In this document: piece by piece, positions 34,267-47,025 of the stretch
Layout of the letters: the number at the start of each line of letters is the position of its first letter
Numbering within the stretch: the stretch's first letter is position 1
Assembly: GCA_037074615.1 (NCBI GenBank)
Contig: CM073519.1
Span: 28,479,001 to 28,543,000 of the forward strand
Length of the DNA stretch: 64,000 bases
Direction: 5' to 3'
Source of the DNA: Leucaena leucocephala
Taxonomy: Eukaryota; Streptophyta; Magnoliopsida; Fabales; Fabaceae
Notes under the pieces: generated by a model
What the model was told of the DNA's origin: nothing
Database searches by the model: none
Seen by the model: the letters and a program-made list of their open reading frames with translations, nothing else
Made by a program: the position numbers and the translations under genes

Positions 34267-37200
34267 TAAAACATCCCCACTTTTGTATGTCTTGGGGATC
34301 ATTCAGTAGCATTTAGAACTACTTACAAGACCTTGGAAGTCCATTAGCTAAATCTGAAATTTTACTCTTCTCAAGTTATTGTTCATATGGTATTCTAGAT
34401 TAGGCGACGAACTTCAAAAAATCATAATTAATTCTAGAAAACTCGAAATGAAGTGGTTCAAAAAGCTACGTGAAGATAACATCTTGAAATTTAAGGGAAA
34501 AATAATTTTCTAATCGAATTCTTTGTCAATTAATACAATTTAAATGTTAAATATTAATGTTCATTTGGTCAAAAATCCTAAAAACAGATTATGGTCCCTA
34601 ACTTTAGAAAATTCTTTCTCTTTGTACAAACATCGAAATAAGATATTCTTAGAGTCAAAATGAAGCTTGGCATGTTAACTAAATATTTATAAAAGTTTAT
34701 ACATTTATCTCATCATTTGGTATTTTTCATTACATTATGGGCATTGTGGCTCAAACATGTCATATAACATCATTACTTGGAACAATTTATACATTCATCA
34801 CATAGCTTTTACATTATCCAATCCCTAACTTCTCTTCATGCTTCTTCATCCACTTGCATCATTAATTAACCTGTGGAAATGGGATTATATGGAGGGGTGA
34901 GATTTCTCAGGAAATCTCAGTAACGAACAGTACTAAACAATACATGCATTAATGTAAATACTTGTGCTTGCTTGTGAAAATGTTAACATTGTGTAATGTG
35001 CATGCTTTCATGTAACATATGACATACAATAGGACAAAGTAATCATATAAATAGAGCTTCAATTATATACACAAGTGACATAATTCAACATAGCCATAGA
35101 ACAACCAAGCATAACATTCAATACATACAAGTTTAGGATATGTTTACTACCTCATATACTTGACTTTCTTTCACTTTAACTTTTCTTTGCCTCTTTCTTC
35201 TTACTTCTTCTTGATGTGTGGCTGCCTCTTTGGAGTCCACAATCAAATCCTAATATAACATAATCATCCATCCATTACAATCTAACTTTCTCTTGAACAT
35301 TCAGCTCATTTAACTATATTAACTGTCCTTAATCTTAACTGATGGACTTGGCCTTTGAATCAATTGATTTCTTGAATTTACCCTACACAATTTCATCTTT
35401 TGAATCCATGTATGAGCTTAGAATCATGAAATTCCAGCTCCTATACACTGTTCTTGACAGATTTGAAAAGCATGCATAATTCTTCCAAAAATTCACATTT
35501 TGATTCCATTGCTTCCCATACTTGTTTCTCTACTTTATCCCACACAACTTTTCATTTTAAAACCATTGGAATCATCAAAATAATGAAATTCTAATCACTG
35601 TTCATATGAAGTGAACAGTAATAGAGAAGAATTCCAAGAATTACAACTTTCAATTCCAATATTTCCAAGGTTCAAAACCTAGCCAATCCTACACAAAATC
35701 ATCATATAAATTCAATGGAAGCATTAGATCATTGAAATTCTATCTCCTTCTATCTTGAACAGTGCAGACCAAAATATATCTTTAATGGCAAAGTCAAGAA
35801 TATCAACTTGATTCAACAACCAATCGCCTAACTAGTTTGTTTAAGCTTCAATTAGATAACTCTAACTTTAATTTCTTCTTTCTCCTTTCATCTAAGGTTT
35901 TGGACAGCATATATACCTTAGAGAAAACTTAACTTTCTTCCATGAAAACCCTAAGTTCAAACTCCTAAATTAGAAGAAAATAAGCTAGGATAGATTACTT
36001 ACATTTAATCTCTTACTTGCTTGAACTTTGGACTTTGGATTCTCCTTTGTATTGGCTTAAGTTTCCATTTTGACATAGCTCCCCAAGGGTTCTTCCTTCA
36101 TTATTTTTAATCAGAAATATGGAGGTATTTATAGAGAAATCCAATAAAAAATGAATGGCCAAGATCACTTTGTGCACTATTTGACCTAATAGCTCATATT
36201 GGATCTTGGATTAGCTTGCCCTGAAGCCAATGAGATGACATCATCAAAGGACACCTCATAGGCCATGTGACGAAGTTACAAAGGGAGGGAACATATGGAA
36301 ATTTTTACTCCAATCTGGTACTGACTCAGTCCGATTTACCAAAAGTCAAACTATTTTTTGAATCTAATTTTTGATATTCCATAATATGCTTTCTAACCTT
36401 AAATCTAGTATCCGGATTCTTCTTTCCATTGACATTCTTGTACTGGGTCTAAACTTAATTACAAATCCCTTGTAAATTACCAAAATGCCCCTTGGCTCAA
36501 GGGCATTATCGTCTTTTCACACCTCATCAAAGTATTCCCTAACCTTTGTCAACTATTATGGGAACTCTCCTTAACTGTCTAACCTTAGTCAAATGACCAG
36601 AATGCCCTTTGTCTATCTCTGACTTTATGACCAAACATAATGGCATACTATTTTCGTAATTTTACATTTTTTGGGTCTTTATTAGTCCTGGTCCACATAC
36701 TTATCTAAAAATATTATTGGGCCTAGAAGGCACAATTGTGGGCCTTCTACATGGTCTACTGCCTTTATGGGCCCAACTCTCAAGAAATTCCCCCATAACG
36801 TATTTATTGGGTATTTTAATCTTCTGTAAATTCCATAATAAATTTTACATAAGTCCTTTTTGAGCTCTATCAGTTTCACAAATTCTCATATTAATTATAA
36901 GAAGTTACTATCAAATTTTATCTGATTCTAAGGTTTAGAGGATATTGTATTAATTTTTCTTTCTTCATAAATTCATATCAATTTTTTGAGATGTCAAATG
37001 AAATTTTTGTGTTGCGTCAAACTTATCAGAATAATTGTTTCTATTTAGTAGGAACATTTGGGACTAATATGATTCTGGCATGCTCAACTTTCAATAATTA
37101 CTATTTTGCCTCTGAACTTTTGAAAATTACACTTTATGCCCTCAACTTTTCATAAGTACACTTAATAGTCCAAAGTTTATTTCTACTTTAATTTTTTTAC

Positions 37201-37348
37201 CATAAAACTTTTAAACTTTTCAATTTAGTTTCTTTTCTTTATACCTTTGTCTAATAATCACTTTTCCTCTCTATTTATCATCACAATCCTTTATAAATAT
37301 CTTTCTTCTACCAGTCTTATATAGATAGAGAAAAAGTAGAATATGACA
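34267..37348 (-). mobile_element. M2 3' LTR
   Basis: In reverse it begins TGTCATATTCTACTTTTTC at 37348 and ends GGGGATGTTTTA at 34267; 3082 bases. TATA box at 36126-36134; U3 minisatellite at 37090-37230. It is followed, in reverse sense upstream, by the polypurine tract. Confidence 0.88.
36126..36134 (-). promoter_or_regulatory. M2 3' LTR TATA box
   Basis: TATTTATAG preceded by GGAGG. Confidence 0.7.
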
Positions 37349-37369
37349 TTTCTACCCCCTTAAAATAAA
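37349..37369 (-). other. M2 polypurine tract
   Basis: TTTCTACCCCCTTAAAAT on the plus strand is the reverse of ATTTTAAGGGGGTAGAAA, the same tract as in P1. Confidence 0.85.
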
Positions 37370-40300
37370 TTTTGTCGTCAAAATTTACTTAGCACCTCAG
37401 TCAACTCTCTTTGATAGATATAATTTTCTACTTTATAACTAAGGATTGGGGTATCTATCTCTTATCTTCTATCTTGCATCTGGCAGAGTATTTCTCATAT
37501 TCGCAGATCTTCATATCTTTGTTGTCGTTACTCTTCTTTTATGAATCAACTCAATTAAGTTGAACTCTACTTCATTCGGTTACTTGATTACTTGCTATGC
37601 ACCTATTTGCATTTGGACTTCTCATGATACTAGACTTGTGAGTAGTATCTCTTTCTTTCATATAAAACTCTCTCAAATACTGTTGTATTCTGGAGTTTTC
37701 ATCAACTACTCATCATACCTTTAACACATATCTCTTATTATTTCTTTGAGTATCTAGTGGAATTTCCTTAACATCTGCAAAGCTTTATATCTCATTTTTG
37801 TATCATCGTACTTCTTTTACCTTAGAAAATTTATCACCCTTCAATTGCTCTTATCATCTTTAATAATTCATCATAATACAAAGAGAGGACTTATGTCATT
37901 ATTCTTTCTTTCTTTACTTTAATGCTAGGTAGGAGCACGTACTCTAACATGCATAATGCCTGGCCAACATGTTATAGGACTACATACCTACCCATGAATG
38001 TAAAGCTCTAACATCTGAGCTCAAGCATTCCTTTTCTTAATATGCACAGCACTCGGAGCTTGCATAGCTCTATCACGTGGAGCTTGCATTGCTCTAATAT
38101 TTAGACCTTTAGCATATTTTACAAACATAACATAATGCCTGGCATTTTATGCAATGAATGAAAGCTCTCACTTACTATTTTATATGTAACATAACCTACA
38201 AACATCTTACCCCTTTCAAAAAGGGAGCCTTTCTATCTGTTTATAAAGCTAGCTATAAAGCCATTTCGTATTGTAATTCTCAATATATATTTCTTATAAT
38301 GTATCTCATTACGTACTTTTTATACCGTATCATGGCATATCTAGCCAAATATAGCTATATCATGGTCTATCTTGACTTATCATGATGTAACCTGAGATCC
38401 CATAGTCTAACATTCTCTTTAACTTATAACTTTGCGAGCTTTTAAGATAACTCTTCTAAATATTTCCTTTCAAATCCATTTTATTTGGATTTGACATAAG
38501 GGTTCTAGTTTCTTACCGTTCATAACCCTTTCTAAGTTTTCATAGCTCTTTCTATCATTTTACATAACTCTGTGCATATATGCCAAACTTCTGTGGCATT
38601 TATACCATTTTTTATCACTTCCCAGGGAGTCACCCATCATTGGACTACTCTTGCCTGAGCCCGCTTAACTAAAAAGTGCTGACTAAAATCTGAAGCACTG
38701 GTGCTAATAGGCTCTAACCCTAGTACTTATTATCTTAAACCCTTCTTATACTGTCTCTCTTGCGTCTATCTAGCCTTCTAATCTCTTTATCCTCATCTGT
38801 AGGATATATTTGTCTCTCATTCTTATTCTTTGTAATCTCATCTTAAGGATATCTTTATTCTTATTTGACCCTTTCGCATATCTTATGAGATATTCTTTCC
38901 TTCCATAGGCATATTATCTACAAACTCATAAATATCTGTTACTCAGGACTCAAAACTTTAACTCTAATCATTTAAGTGTTTTTTTGTGTAAGAAGATTAT
39001 GGGTTCAGTCCATGATACTAATAAGGCTATATGAAACTAACATAAGGGGTACTCTCTCTGTTATGAGTTAACCAACTTGTGAGGCTTCCCTACCTTAACC
39101 TTGTCCTTAGTAATAGTCTTTACAAAAAAATACTGTACTCATGGCTCATTACTTACTTTCTTTCTCTAGGCTAGGTCTACTGTGACCCTGGAATTCTATT
39201 ATTTGTGAGCCATGTTAGGATCTAAATGCAATCCTCATGAATCTACTACGATTCTGTTATATATATTTTCATCTCTAGAAGACCTAACCAATGGACTAAG
39301 TTACAAGGTTAGCTACTTTCACTTAGTTACTAACTCAATAAATAATTCCCCAATACTGATCACAAAAAGCTACTATTATCTGTTAGGACTTTACTCATTT
39401 CCTCTATCACTCAGAAGTTTCTCATACCATTCCCATCTTTCATAACTTTACTCTATCTAATACTACAGAGAGCTACATAGGTTCTATCATGCATATATCT
39501 ATTATAATCTATTCATCTCTTGTGGTAGACATGGCTCTAACATGAGCTACATTGTCCATAATCTTGGCTTTATTTCATGAGCAATCTTAATCTACCGCAA
39601 GAGCAATCTAGCTCTATTACAAGAACATTAACTTCTATTATATAAATGTTACTCCTTCTTAAAACTGCATCATCTTTCATAACTTCATATAATTTCATTT
39701 CATGTTCATCTCTAATCTTATTCTTTGCCCAATTAACTATCATTGTTTGGCCATAAATTCTCATTCTACTATTTGAGAATTTACTGGCAAACTATATCAT
39801 TTATCACTTTTCTATTGCTTTATCATTGCCAAGTTGAATTATCTAATTGCATGTCGTATGGTATATGAGCAACATAATTTTCTCATCATATATACTCTAC
39901 CCTTAATGAAATACAAAAGGGGAGTATTCATTCATCATAGCATATTATAACATGCATATTATACAAGGAGATGCAATCATTTAAGCATTCTCTAACATGT
40001 GTATCTTCACATGACAACTCCCAGGAGATGCAATTGTTCATCATTACTTATGGCAACATAAGCCATATCACATAATTTGCTCAACTATCCCTCATACGCA
40101 CATTGCAATTAAGCAATTAACTAAGTAAAATTTAAAGCATTCTTTATTAACTAGGTAAACTTTAATGCATTATTTCCTCTGTCATATTATCTATTAGACT
40201 ATCTATCATACTATCTGATCAGGATCTGACAATTTATTCAAGAACCTGAAGTAACTATTCAAGAAAAACTTCTCAGGTAAGCGGATCAATCTCCATCTCT

Positions 40301-40829
40301 ATGGAGTAACTTCTGTATCTCTCGATTATCTCTTAACTCTTTCTATCTGTATATCAGTTTGCTCTGGACTAGACTATGGTTTCTTTCTAGTTTTTCCTTG
40401 ATCTAACTAACTTAAGTCACTTAGATCTCCTTCATTATCTAGTACTATTATTTTTGTTCTCTAGGGTACTCTACCTTAGGTTTGCTAGGTTATTGTCTCT
40501 TTATTATGGTATCCCTCTGTTCCAGAAACTTTAACTTTGTATATATTACCCATCACGTCTCTACCCTTAAGCCATGCATTAAGCTCATTCTTGGGCAAGT
40601 ATTATTCAAACTTCTTATTATTCTATTCAGTAAAGACTACCTGAATAAATATTTTGTAACATAGATCAACTTCTGGTGATCATATAGAGGATCTACTTTT
40701 GAACATTTTCTTAAATTGATCTTCTATATCTCAGTGCCTCATACTATTTGGGTTATCTATACCCTATACTAAACCTCAAATTGATAAACTTCAGTGAGGC
40801 TGGCATTTTATTCTTATCGTCAGGTCTCT

Positions 40830-41190
40830 ATCCATCCTAGTCGTGACATGATTATTGGCTAGTAACAACTCATATTCTCTTTAAATTCTAGCCACAACCA
40901 TCTAAATCTACTCATCATGACTTGACAGCTATGTGCCCTTCAGTCGCAACTAAAGGTCTTCTCACGCTGTGACCTAAACTTCTTCGTATATACTAGTCGT
41001 GTCCTATGACTTGAGTTATTATGACCTATAGATCTTGAACTTCCTGTCGTGACCAATGGTCTTTACTCGTCATTACCAAAACACCTCTATGAATATTTGT
41101 CATGACTCATGTCTTAACTTGTCGCAACTTCACTTCTCAATGACTACTAATCACGACTTAAACACCTTCCAGTCACAACTTAGATATAGC
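40830..41190 (-). repeat. GTCGTGAC-type degenerate array in M2
   Basis: Copies such as AGTCGTGACA, CATCATGACTT, AGTCGCAAC, AGTCGTGTC, TGTCGTGACC, CGTCATTACC, AATCACGACTT and AGTCACAACTT are spaced about 25-35 bases apart, aligning by order with the M1 array. Confidence 0.75.
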
Positions 41191-41499
41191 TTTCTTTGAA
41201 CATTATCTTCTAATGTTGTTTGTCCAGTCTTCACTCTAGCAATGGCCAATTCTTGTTCTTAACTTTGTTGACCTTCAGTCAATTAAAACTCATTCATATT
41301 TATCTATCATAATCACATTAAATCAGGAACATATTAGAATATTCAACCAACTATCATTTTATTATGTCACATCAAAACTCATATTTCATGGCACCATAAC
41401 ATTTGTACATACATTACATACATATCAATTACATATACGGGGTAAGACATAACTATTATACATCTATATAATTACTTAACTTTAGACTATTTACAAATT

Positions 41500-42207
41500 T
41501 ACATTACCTTTCATCTCTTTTTACATTCTTTTCTAGGGAATAGTAAATTGCAAATACTTCTACGTATAGAAATGCCATCCCTATACATCAGTTGGTAGAT
41601 CATTTGCCAAAAACTTACTTAGCTCTACGTGCCATATAGGGGTATATGGCAGTATCTGACTTATTACCTTCTCATGCCAATCTTCTAAAGTATAAACCTG
41701 ATTCAGGTCAATGCCCTCCATTGTATATTTATTTATCATCCCTACTATGCTATTGAGGAACTACAGATAAACTGACTATTCTTAATCTCTACTTCTATCC
41801 ATCTCTTGACCTAGACTAAGTAATTCACTCCACAATTTTCTTGAGACTGATATAGCCAATATTATCTGTCTTTAGCAAAGAAGGCTGGGGTTGGCTAGGG
41901 TCAGGAACATCACAATGATATTTCTCTATAAAGTCATATTCCTAAACTTTGAGAATAGAAATGGACTGTCATAGACTCTAACTAGATCTCTAGATTAAGG
42001 AATTGTTGTAGGTTACTCATATCAAATTTATCCTCAAACTCTAGTGGAGGAGGAATAAAATATGGTATACCTGTAATCTAGTACCAGTACTCAGCTTCCT
42101 TATTTGTAATATGTCATCTTATTGGAGGAATAAAGCTTACATTAGGGTTAGAGGGCACTCCAACAAACTCATATTGTAAGAGTTGCTAGACTCAACATCA
42201 TCTGGCA
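41500..42207 (-). pseudogene. M2 accessory frame, 5' truncated
   Basis: In reverse it parallels the C-terminal two thirds of the P1 frame, including the segment around GGCATGAGAAGG and TGGCACGTAGAGCTAAG. It is full of stops, and its start is lost in the 42207 deletion. Confidence 0.5.
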
Positions 42208-44346
42208 CTCTAACTTCTCTTCACACTTCTTCATCATCTTTCATCCTTAATAAACTTGTGGCATTTTGGATTATATGGAGGGGTGAGATTTCTAGGGAAA
42301 TCTCAGTAGCAAACGGTATTAAACAATGCATGAATTAATGTAAATACTTGCACTTGCTTGTGAAAGTGTTAACATTGTGTAATGTGCATGCTTCCGTGTA
42401 ACATATGAAATACAATGGTCTAAAGTAATCATAAAAATAAAGCTTTAATCATATACACAAACAACATAATTCAACATTAGCCATAGCACAACCAAGCAAA
42501 ACATTCAATACATACAAGTTTAGGATAAGTTTACTACATCATATACTTGACTTTCTTTCATTTTAACTTTGCTTTGCCTCTTTCTTCTTCTTCTTGATGT
42601 GTGGCTACCTCTTTGGAGTCCACAATCAAATCCTAACAATCACATAATCATCCATCCATTACAATCTAACTTTTTCTTGAACATTAAGCTCATTTAACTA
42701 TATTAACTTTCCTTAATCTTAACTAATAGACTTGGCCTTTTAATCAATTGATGTCTTAACTTTACCCTACACAATTTCATCTTTTGAATCCACCTATGAG
42801 CTTAGAATCATGAAATTCTAGCTCTTATGCACTATTCTGGACATATTTGAAAAATAGGCATAATTTTTCTAAAAATTCTCATTTTGATTCCAATGCTTCA
42901 CATACTTGTTTCTCTACTTTATCCCATACTTGTAATGCAGAAGAATTCCAAGAATTAAAACTTTCAATTCCAATGCTTCCAAGGTTCAAAACATATCTAA
43001 TCCTACATAAAATCATCATATAAATTCAATGGAAGCATTAGATCATTGAAATTCCATCTCCTTCTATCATGAAAAGTGTAGACCAAAATATATCTTTAAT
43101 GGCAATGTCAGGAATATCAACCTAATTCAACAACCAATCACCTAACTAGCTTGTTTAAGCTTCAATCACATAACTATAACTTTAATTTCTTATTTCTCTT
43201 TTCATCCAAGGTTTTGGAAAGCATATACACCTAAGAAAAAACTCAACTTTCTTCCATGAAAACCCTAAGTTCAAACTACCAAATTAGAGGAAAATAAGTT
43301 AGGATAGATTGCATACCTTTAATCTCATGCTAGCTTGAAATTTGTACTGTGTATTCTTCTCTGTCTTGGCTTGAGTTTCTATTTTAACATAGCCTCCCCA
43401 AGGTTTCTTCCTTCATTATTTTGAATCAGAAATATCGGGTATTTATAGAGAAATCCAATGGAAAATGAATGGCTAATATCACTTTGTGCACTATTTGATC
43501 TAATGGCTCGTATTTGATCTTGGATTAGCTTGCCCTAGAAGCCAATGACATGACAACATCCATGATATCATCGAAGGACTACTCATAGCCCATGTGATAA
43601 AATTAAAAGGGGAGAAAGCATCTGGAAAAAATCCAGTCCAATCTAATACTGACTCAGTCCGATTTCCTAAAAATCAAATTGTTTTCTTAATCTAATTTTT
43701 TTGATATTCCATAATATGTTTTTTGATCTTAAATCTAGTATCTGGATTCTTCCTACCATTGACATTCTTGTAATGGGTCTAAACTTAATTATAGATCCTT
43801 TCACAAATTATCAAAATACCCCTTGGTTCCTCTTTATTGACTTTAACATCTCAAGGGCATTATCGTCTTTTCACACCTCATAAGAGTATTCCCTGACCTT
43901 GGTCAACTATTAAGGGAACTCTCCTTGACTTTCTAACCTTAGTCAAATGACCAAAATGCCCTTCGTCTATCTCTGACTTTATGACACAACACAATGGTAT
44001 ACTTAGTGGCATTTTCATAATTTTACATTTTTCTAAGTCTTTATTAGCCCTAGCCTACATACTTATCTAAAAATATTATTGGTCCTTCTACATGGTCCAT
44101 TGCCTTCATGGGCTCAACTCCCAAGAAATTTTCCCGAAACATATTTATCGGGTGTTTTAATCCACTATAAATTCTATAATAAATTCTACATAACTCCTTT
44201 TTGAGCTCTATTAGTTTCATAAATTCTCATATTGATTATAAGAATTTACTGCCAAATTTCATCTGATTATAAATATCATCACAATCCTTTATAAATATCT
44301 TTCCTCTATCAGTTTTATACAGATAGAGAAAAAGTAGGATATGACA
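42208..44346 (-). mobile_element. M2 5' LTR, truncated at its 3' end
   Basis: In reverse it begins TGTCATATCCTACTTTTTC at 44346 and breaks off at about 42208, corresponding to 34827 of the other LTR. TATA box at 43440-43448. The outer end abuts the AATTT duplication. Confidence 0.88.
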
Positions 44347-44351
44347 AATTT
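44347..44351 (+). repeat. M2 target duplication, right
   Basis: AATTT, matching 34262-34266. Confidence 0.85.
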
Positions 44352-45262
44352 AGCCCATGAAAGTAGTATACCATGTAGAGGGTCCAAAATGATGCCTTAT
44401 AGGGCCAATAATATTTTTAGATAAGTGTGTGGGTGGGTTAGGGCTAATAAAGACCAAAAAAATATAAAATTATAAAAATACCACTGAGCATGCCACTGTG
44501 TTGTGTGAATGGGCCAAAAATAAATGAAGGGCATTTTGGTCATTTGAATAAGGTTAGATAGTCAAGGAGAGTTTCCATAATAGGTGACCCAAGTCAGGAA
44601 ATACTCTGATGATGTGTGAAAAGACGATAATTCCCTTTGAGATATTAAGGTGAAATTGGATAGTAATAAAGGGTCTTGAGAAAATATAGGGAGTTTTTAT
44701 TAGGATTTCTGGGCCTCAGAATATTACGAGACTTTGTAAGGAATTCATCTTATATTAAAATGAAATTTTAAAAATGTTATAACCATTAAAAGAGGTGTGT
44801 AGCATTTATTTCAATATCAGGGTAATTTAATGATATCGCTGTAAGGAAAGTGCCTTGGGATTTGTTCTAACTAGAATTAGACCTAAGAGAGGCCCAATAT
44901 TTCATCCTAGGGCAGCCCAATAAGTCCCAAAAGTTATCTTAGAGCCTAAGTCCAATAATGAATAATTTATGAATTTTTGAAAAAGAAAAGAAAAATGAAT
45001 AAAGTAAGAACTAGGGTTTACACATGGTAGGACCCATAAACCTTCACACATGGCATCTAACGCAAGGGGAAGAGAAGATTTTTGTCATGTCACCTTATCT
45101 CAAATTGGCTTAGTGAGCAAGTTTGATGTAAGAACAATTATGAGCTATTGGATTAAATAGTACACAAAATGATCTTGGCTATTCATTTTCCATGGAATTT
45201 TTCTATAAATACCCCCATATTTTTTGTGTAAAACTGTGGCTTTGGAACCCTTAGGGAGATAC
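44352..45262 (+). mobile_element. P2 5' LTR, middle piece
   Basis: Continues the LTR interrupted at 34266, beginning AGCCCATGAAAGTAG. It includes GGGCATTTTGGTCATTTG, the TATA box at 45203-45211, and ends GGGAGATAC at the next insertion. Confidence 0.82.
45203..45211 (+). promoter_or_regulatory. P2 LTR TATA box
   Basis: CTATAAATACCCCC. The transcript start region downstream is split by the 1.76-kb solo LTR about 50 bases later, so the promoter is cut off from its element. Confidence 0.7.
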
Positions 45263-47020
45263 TGTTGGAAATCGTGCCCTAGGGGCCAATCATTGTCTTA
45301 TGAATATTATTGATTTATGAATTTATTAATTGTGTTATCATATTATTTGCATGTTCATTGTGATGACCATCCTTGGATAATTCATGATCTTATCCTAAAT
45401 GTCCCTGGTCGGTCATATATGCGGGAGCAGAGATAAAATAAGACCAGTATGACTTTGAAGATGTATAGTGATATAAATCAAAGTCATAGGCACATGTAAG
45501 AGTACAAGGTATTGGACTGACCCGCTATGAGAGAGGTGTATGGGTTACGTCATAAGCTTCTCTCATATACAAACCATGTCACTATGCCCTTTGACCTGAG
45601 ATCATCATGGATTCCTACATGACAAACGCTCAGCTTTGACCTAGTCAAAAGTCACTTTTGACTGAGTGATCATAAAGACTATGTTCGGGCTTAGTGGTTT
45701 TTCATGCGAAGGAATGTGAGTGGTCAAGATGGAATTTGTCCCTCACATTCGTAGAGAGATATTACTGGGCCCCTCGATGAGTGAGTCTGAGAAATATATG
45801 GCCATACTGTAATAGAAAGGTAGTTCCATTTCTATAGTCAGACTACTCAGGGATCGAGAAAGTAACGGTCAGGAATAGGAGGATGACATTATCCATGCCT
45901 CATCCATGACCAAAATATCAAGTGACAGAAGGGACATGATATGGTTGTATAAAAGGTTACATCGTTTAACGATCCTCATATGATTTGGGTAGTCGTTATG
46001 TCTTGCTAGAGACCGCTTGTGACTTGTGGGCCAGTATAGCAAATGGCCTACTACCAACTTCATATGGGCCTACAGGGTCGCACACAAAATAGCCCAACAC
46101 GAGCTATGATGTCCAGATTCATTGAATCTAAGACATGTCCAGATTCAATGAATGATCAATGGTGGATGTATATATTTATTTATATTTATATTCGTATATA
46201 TACATTATATATAAGAGATATATGAGATTTAATTTACAAGGATAAATTAAATCTCTATCACGTTTGAATTTGAAATTCAAATTGATAGGATATCTTATAT
46301 AAGAGATATTTATAATATCTCAAATTATACAATATAAGAGATAAATTAAATCTCTATCACATTTGAATTTGAAATTCAAATTGATATGATATCTCAAATT
46401 CGATTTATGAATAAATCAAATATAGTTCAGTCTTATCTTTATTTAAGTAAATAGGTGAATTAAATCTGTGGGATGGATTTAATATAAATATTATTTATTT
46501 AATTAGTTTCTTATCAAATTATACAATATATGATATTGTATTAATTTCAGAATTAATATAAGATTAACTCCAAAATCTAATTCGGTAGAGAAAAACGCAT
46601 AGCATCCTATATATCTGATTTTAGGAGCTACGTTTTAAAATACATAGAACACAGAAAGGCTGAAGAGGAGCTGCAAAAGATTTGTAGATAAGAAACTACC
46701 GAAATAGAGACGAAGAGGACGAATTCTTGAGAAAGTCCTGGAGGGACAGGAGACGCTAGCACGCCGTTCGTGGTTAGAACGCTGTTCATGTGGATACCAG
46801 TAAAGGAAGCTGACCTGAGTTGTCGACTTCTTATGATCAAAAAGGGAGCACGAGCCGCGGAGAGAAGCTGTGAACGTCGTGACCAGAAGCTGTGGAAGTC
46901 ACTGAGGAACACTGAGGGTAATGCTTCTTCGCACTTGACTTAAACACATACGGTAGATCCTGGCAAGGAATGGAAAAATTTTTAAGTTAATTTTCGCTGT
47001 GTGTCTTCCAATTCCTTACA
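45263..47020 (+). mobile_element. Solo LTR of an unrelated family
   Basis: Begins TGTTGGAAATCGTGCCC and ends CTTCCAATTCCTTACA. Flanks are GATAC (45258-45262) and GGTAC (47021-47025), a 5-bp duplication with one change; removing the insert restores the host LTR (TAGGGAGATAC joined to TGCCCAAATG). It shares nothing with the TGTCATATCC families. The TGTTGG...CA ends fit Ty1/Copia-type LTRs, but without internal sequence the lineage is open. It holds a 99-base tandem duplication and short palindromes. A 94-codon antisense frame at 46628-46912 has no recognisable domain and I do not call it. Confidence 0.85.
46241..46389 (+). repeat. Duplicated segment with 19-base palindromes
   Basis: GATAAATTAAATCTCTATCA starts at 46241 and again at 46340, each followed by the palindrome TTTGAATTTGAAATTCAAA (46263-46281 and 46362-46380; 9-base arms around a single G). 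Confidence 0.85.
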
Positions 47021-47025
47021 GGTAC

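Larger units (their letters stand above)
37370..42207 (-). mobile_element. M2 internal region
   Basis: In reverse it follows P1 closely: the AGAGCT/GCAAGCTC block (37930-38110), the long non-coding part, the GCATCTCCTT module (39950-40070), then a deletion that removed most of the gag relic near 40255, the GTCGTGAC array (40830-41190) and the accessory frame (41500-42207). No pol motif is visible in any frame. Confidence 0.8.
34267..44346 (-). mobile_element. M2, near-complete minus-strand LTR retrotransposon
   Basis: Both LTRs, a polypurine tract and an exact 5-bp target duplication (AATTT) are present; 10.08 kb. The internal region has the P1 plan in reverse but no pol. A deletion around 42207 removed the primer site, the start of the accessory frame and about 0.55 kb of the adjoining LTR. 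It sits inside the P2 5' LTR and is therefore younger than P2. Confidence 0.9.

Noticed and set aside
46628..46912. 94-codon reverse frame in the 1.76-kb solo LTR
   Set aside because: Ser-rich, no recognisable domain, antisense to the LTR, single copy in the window.
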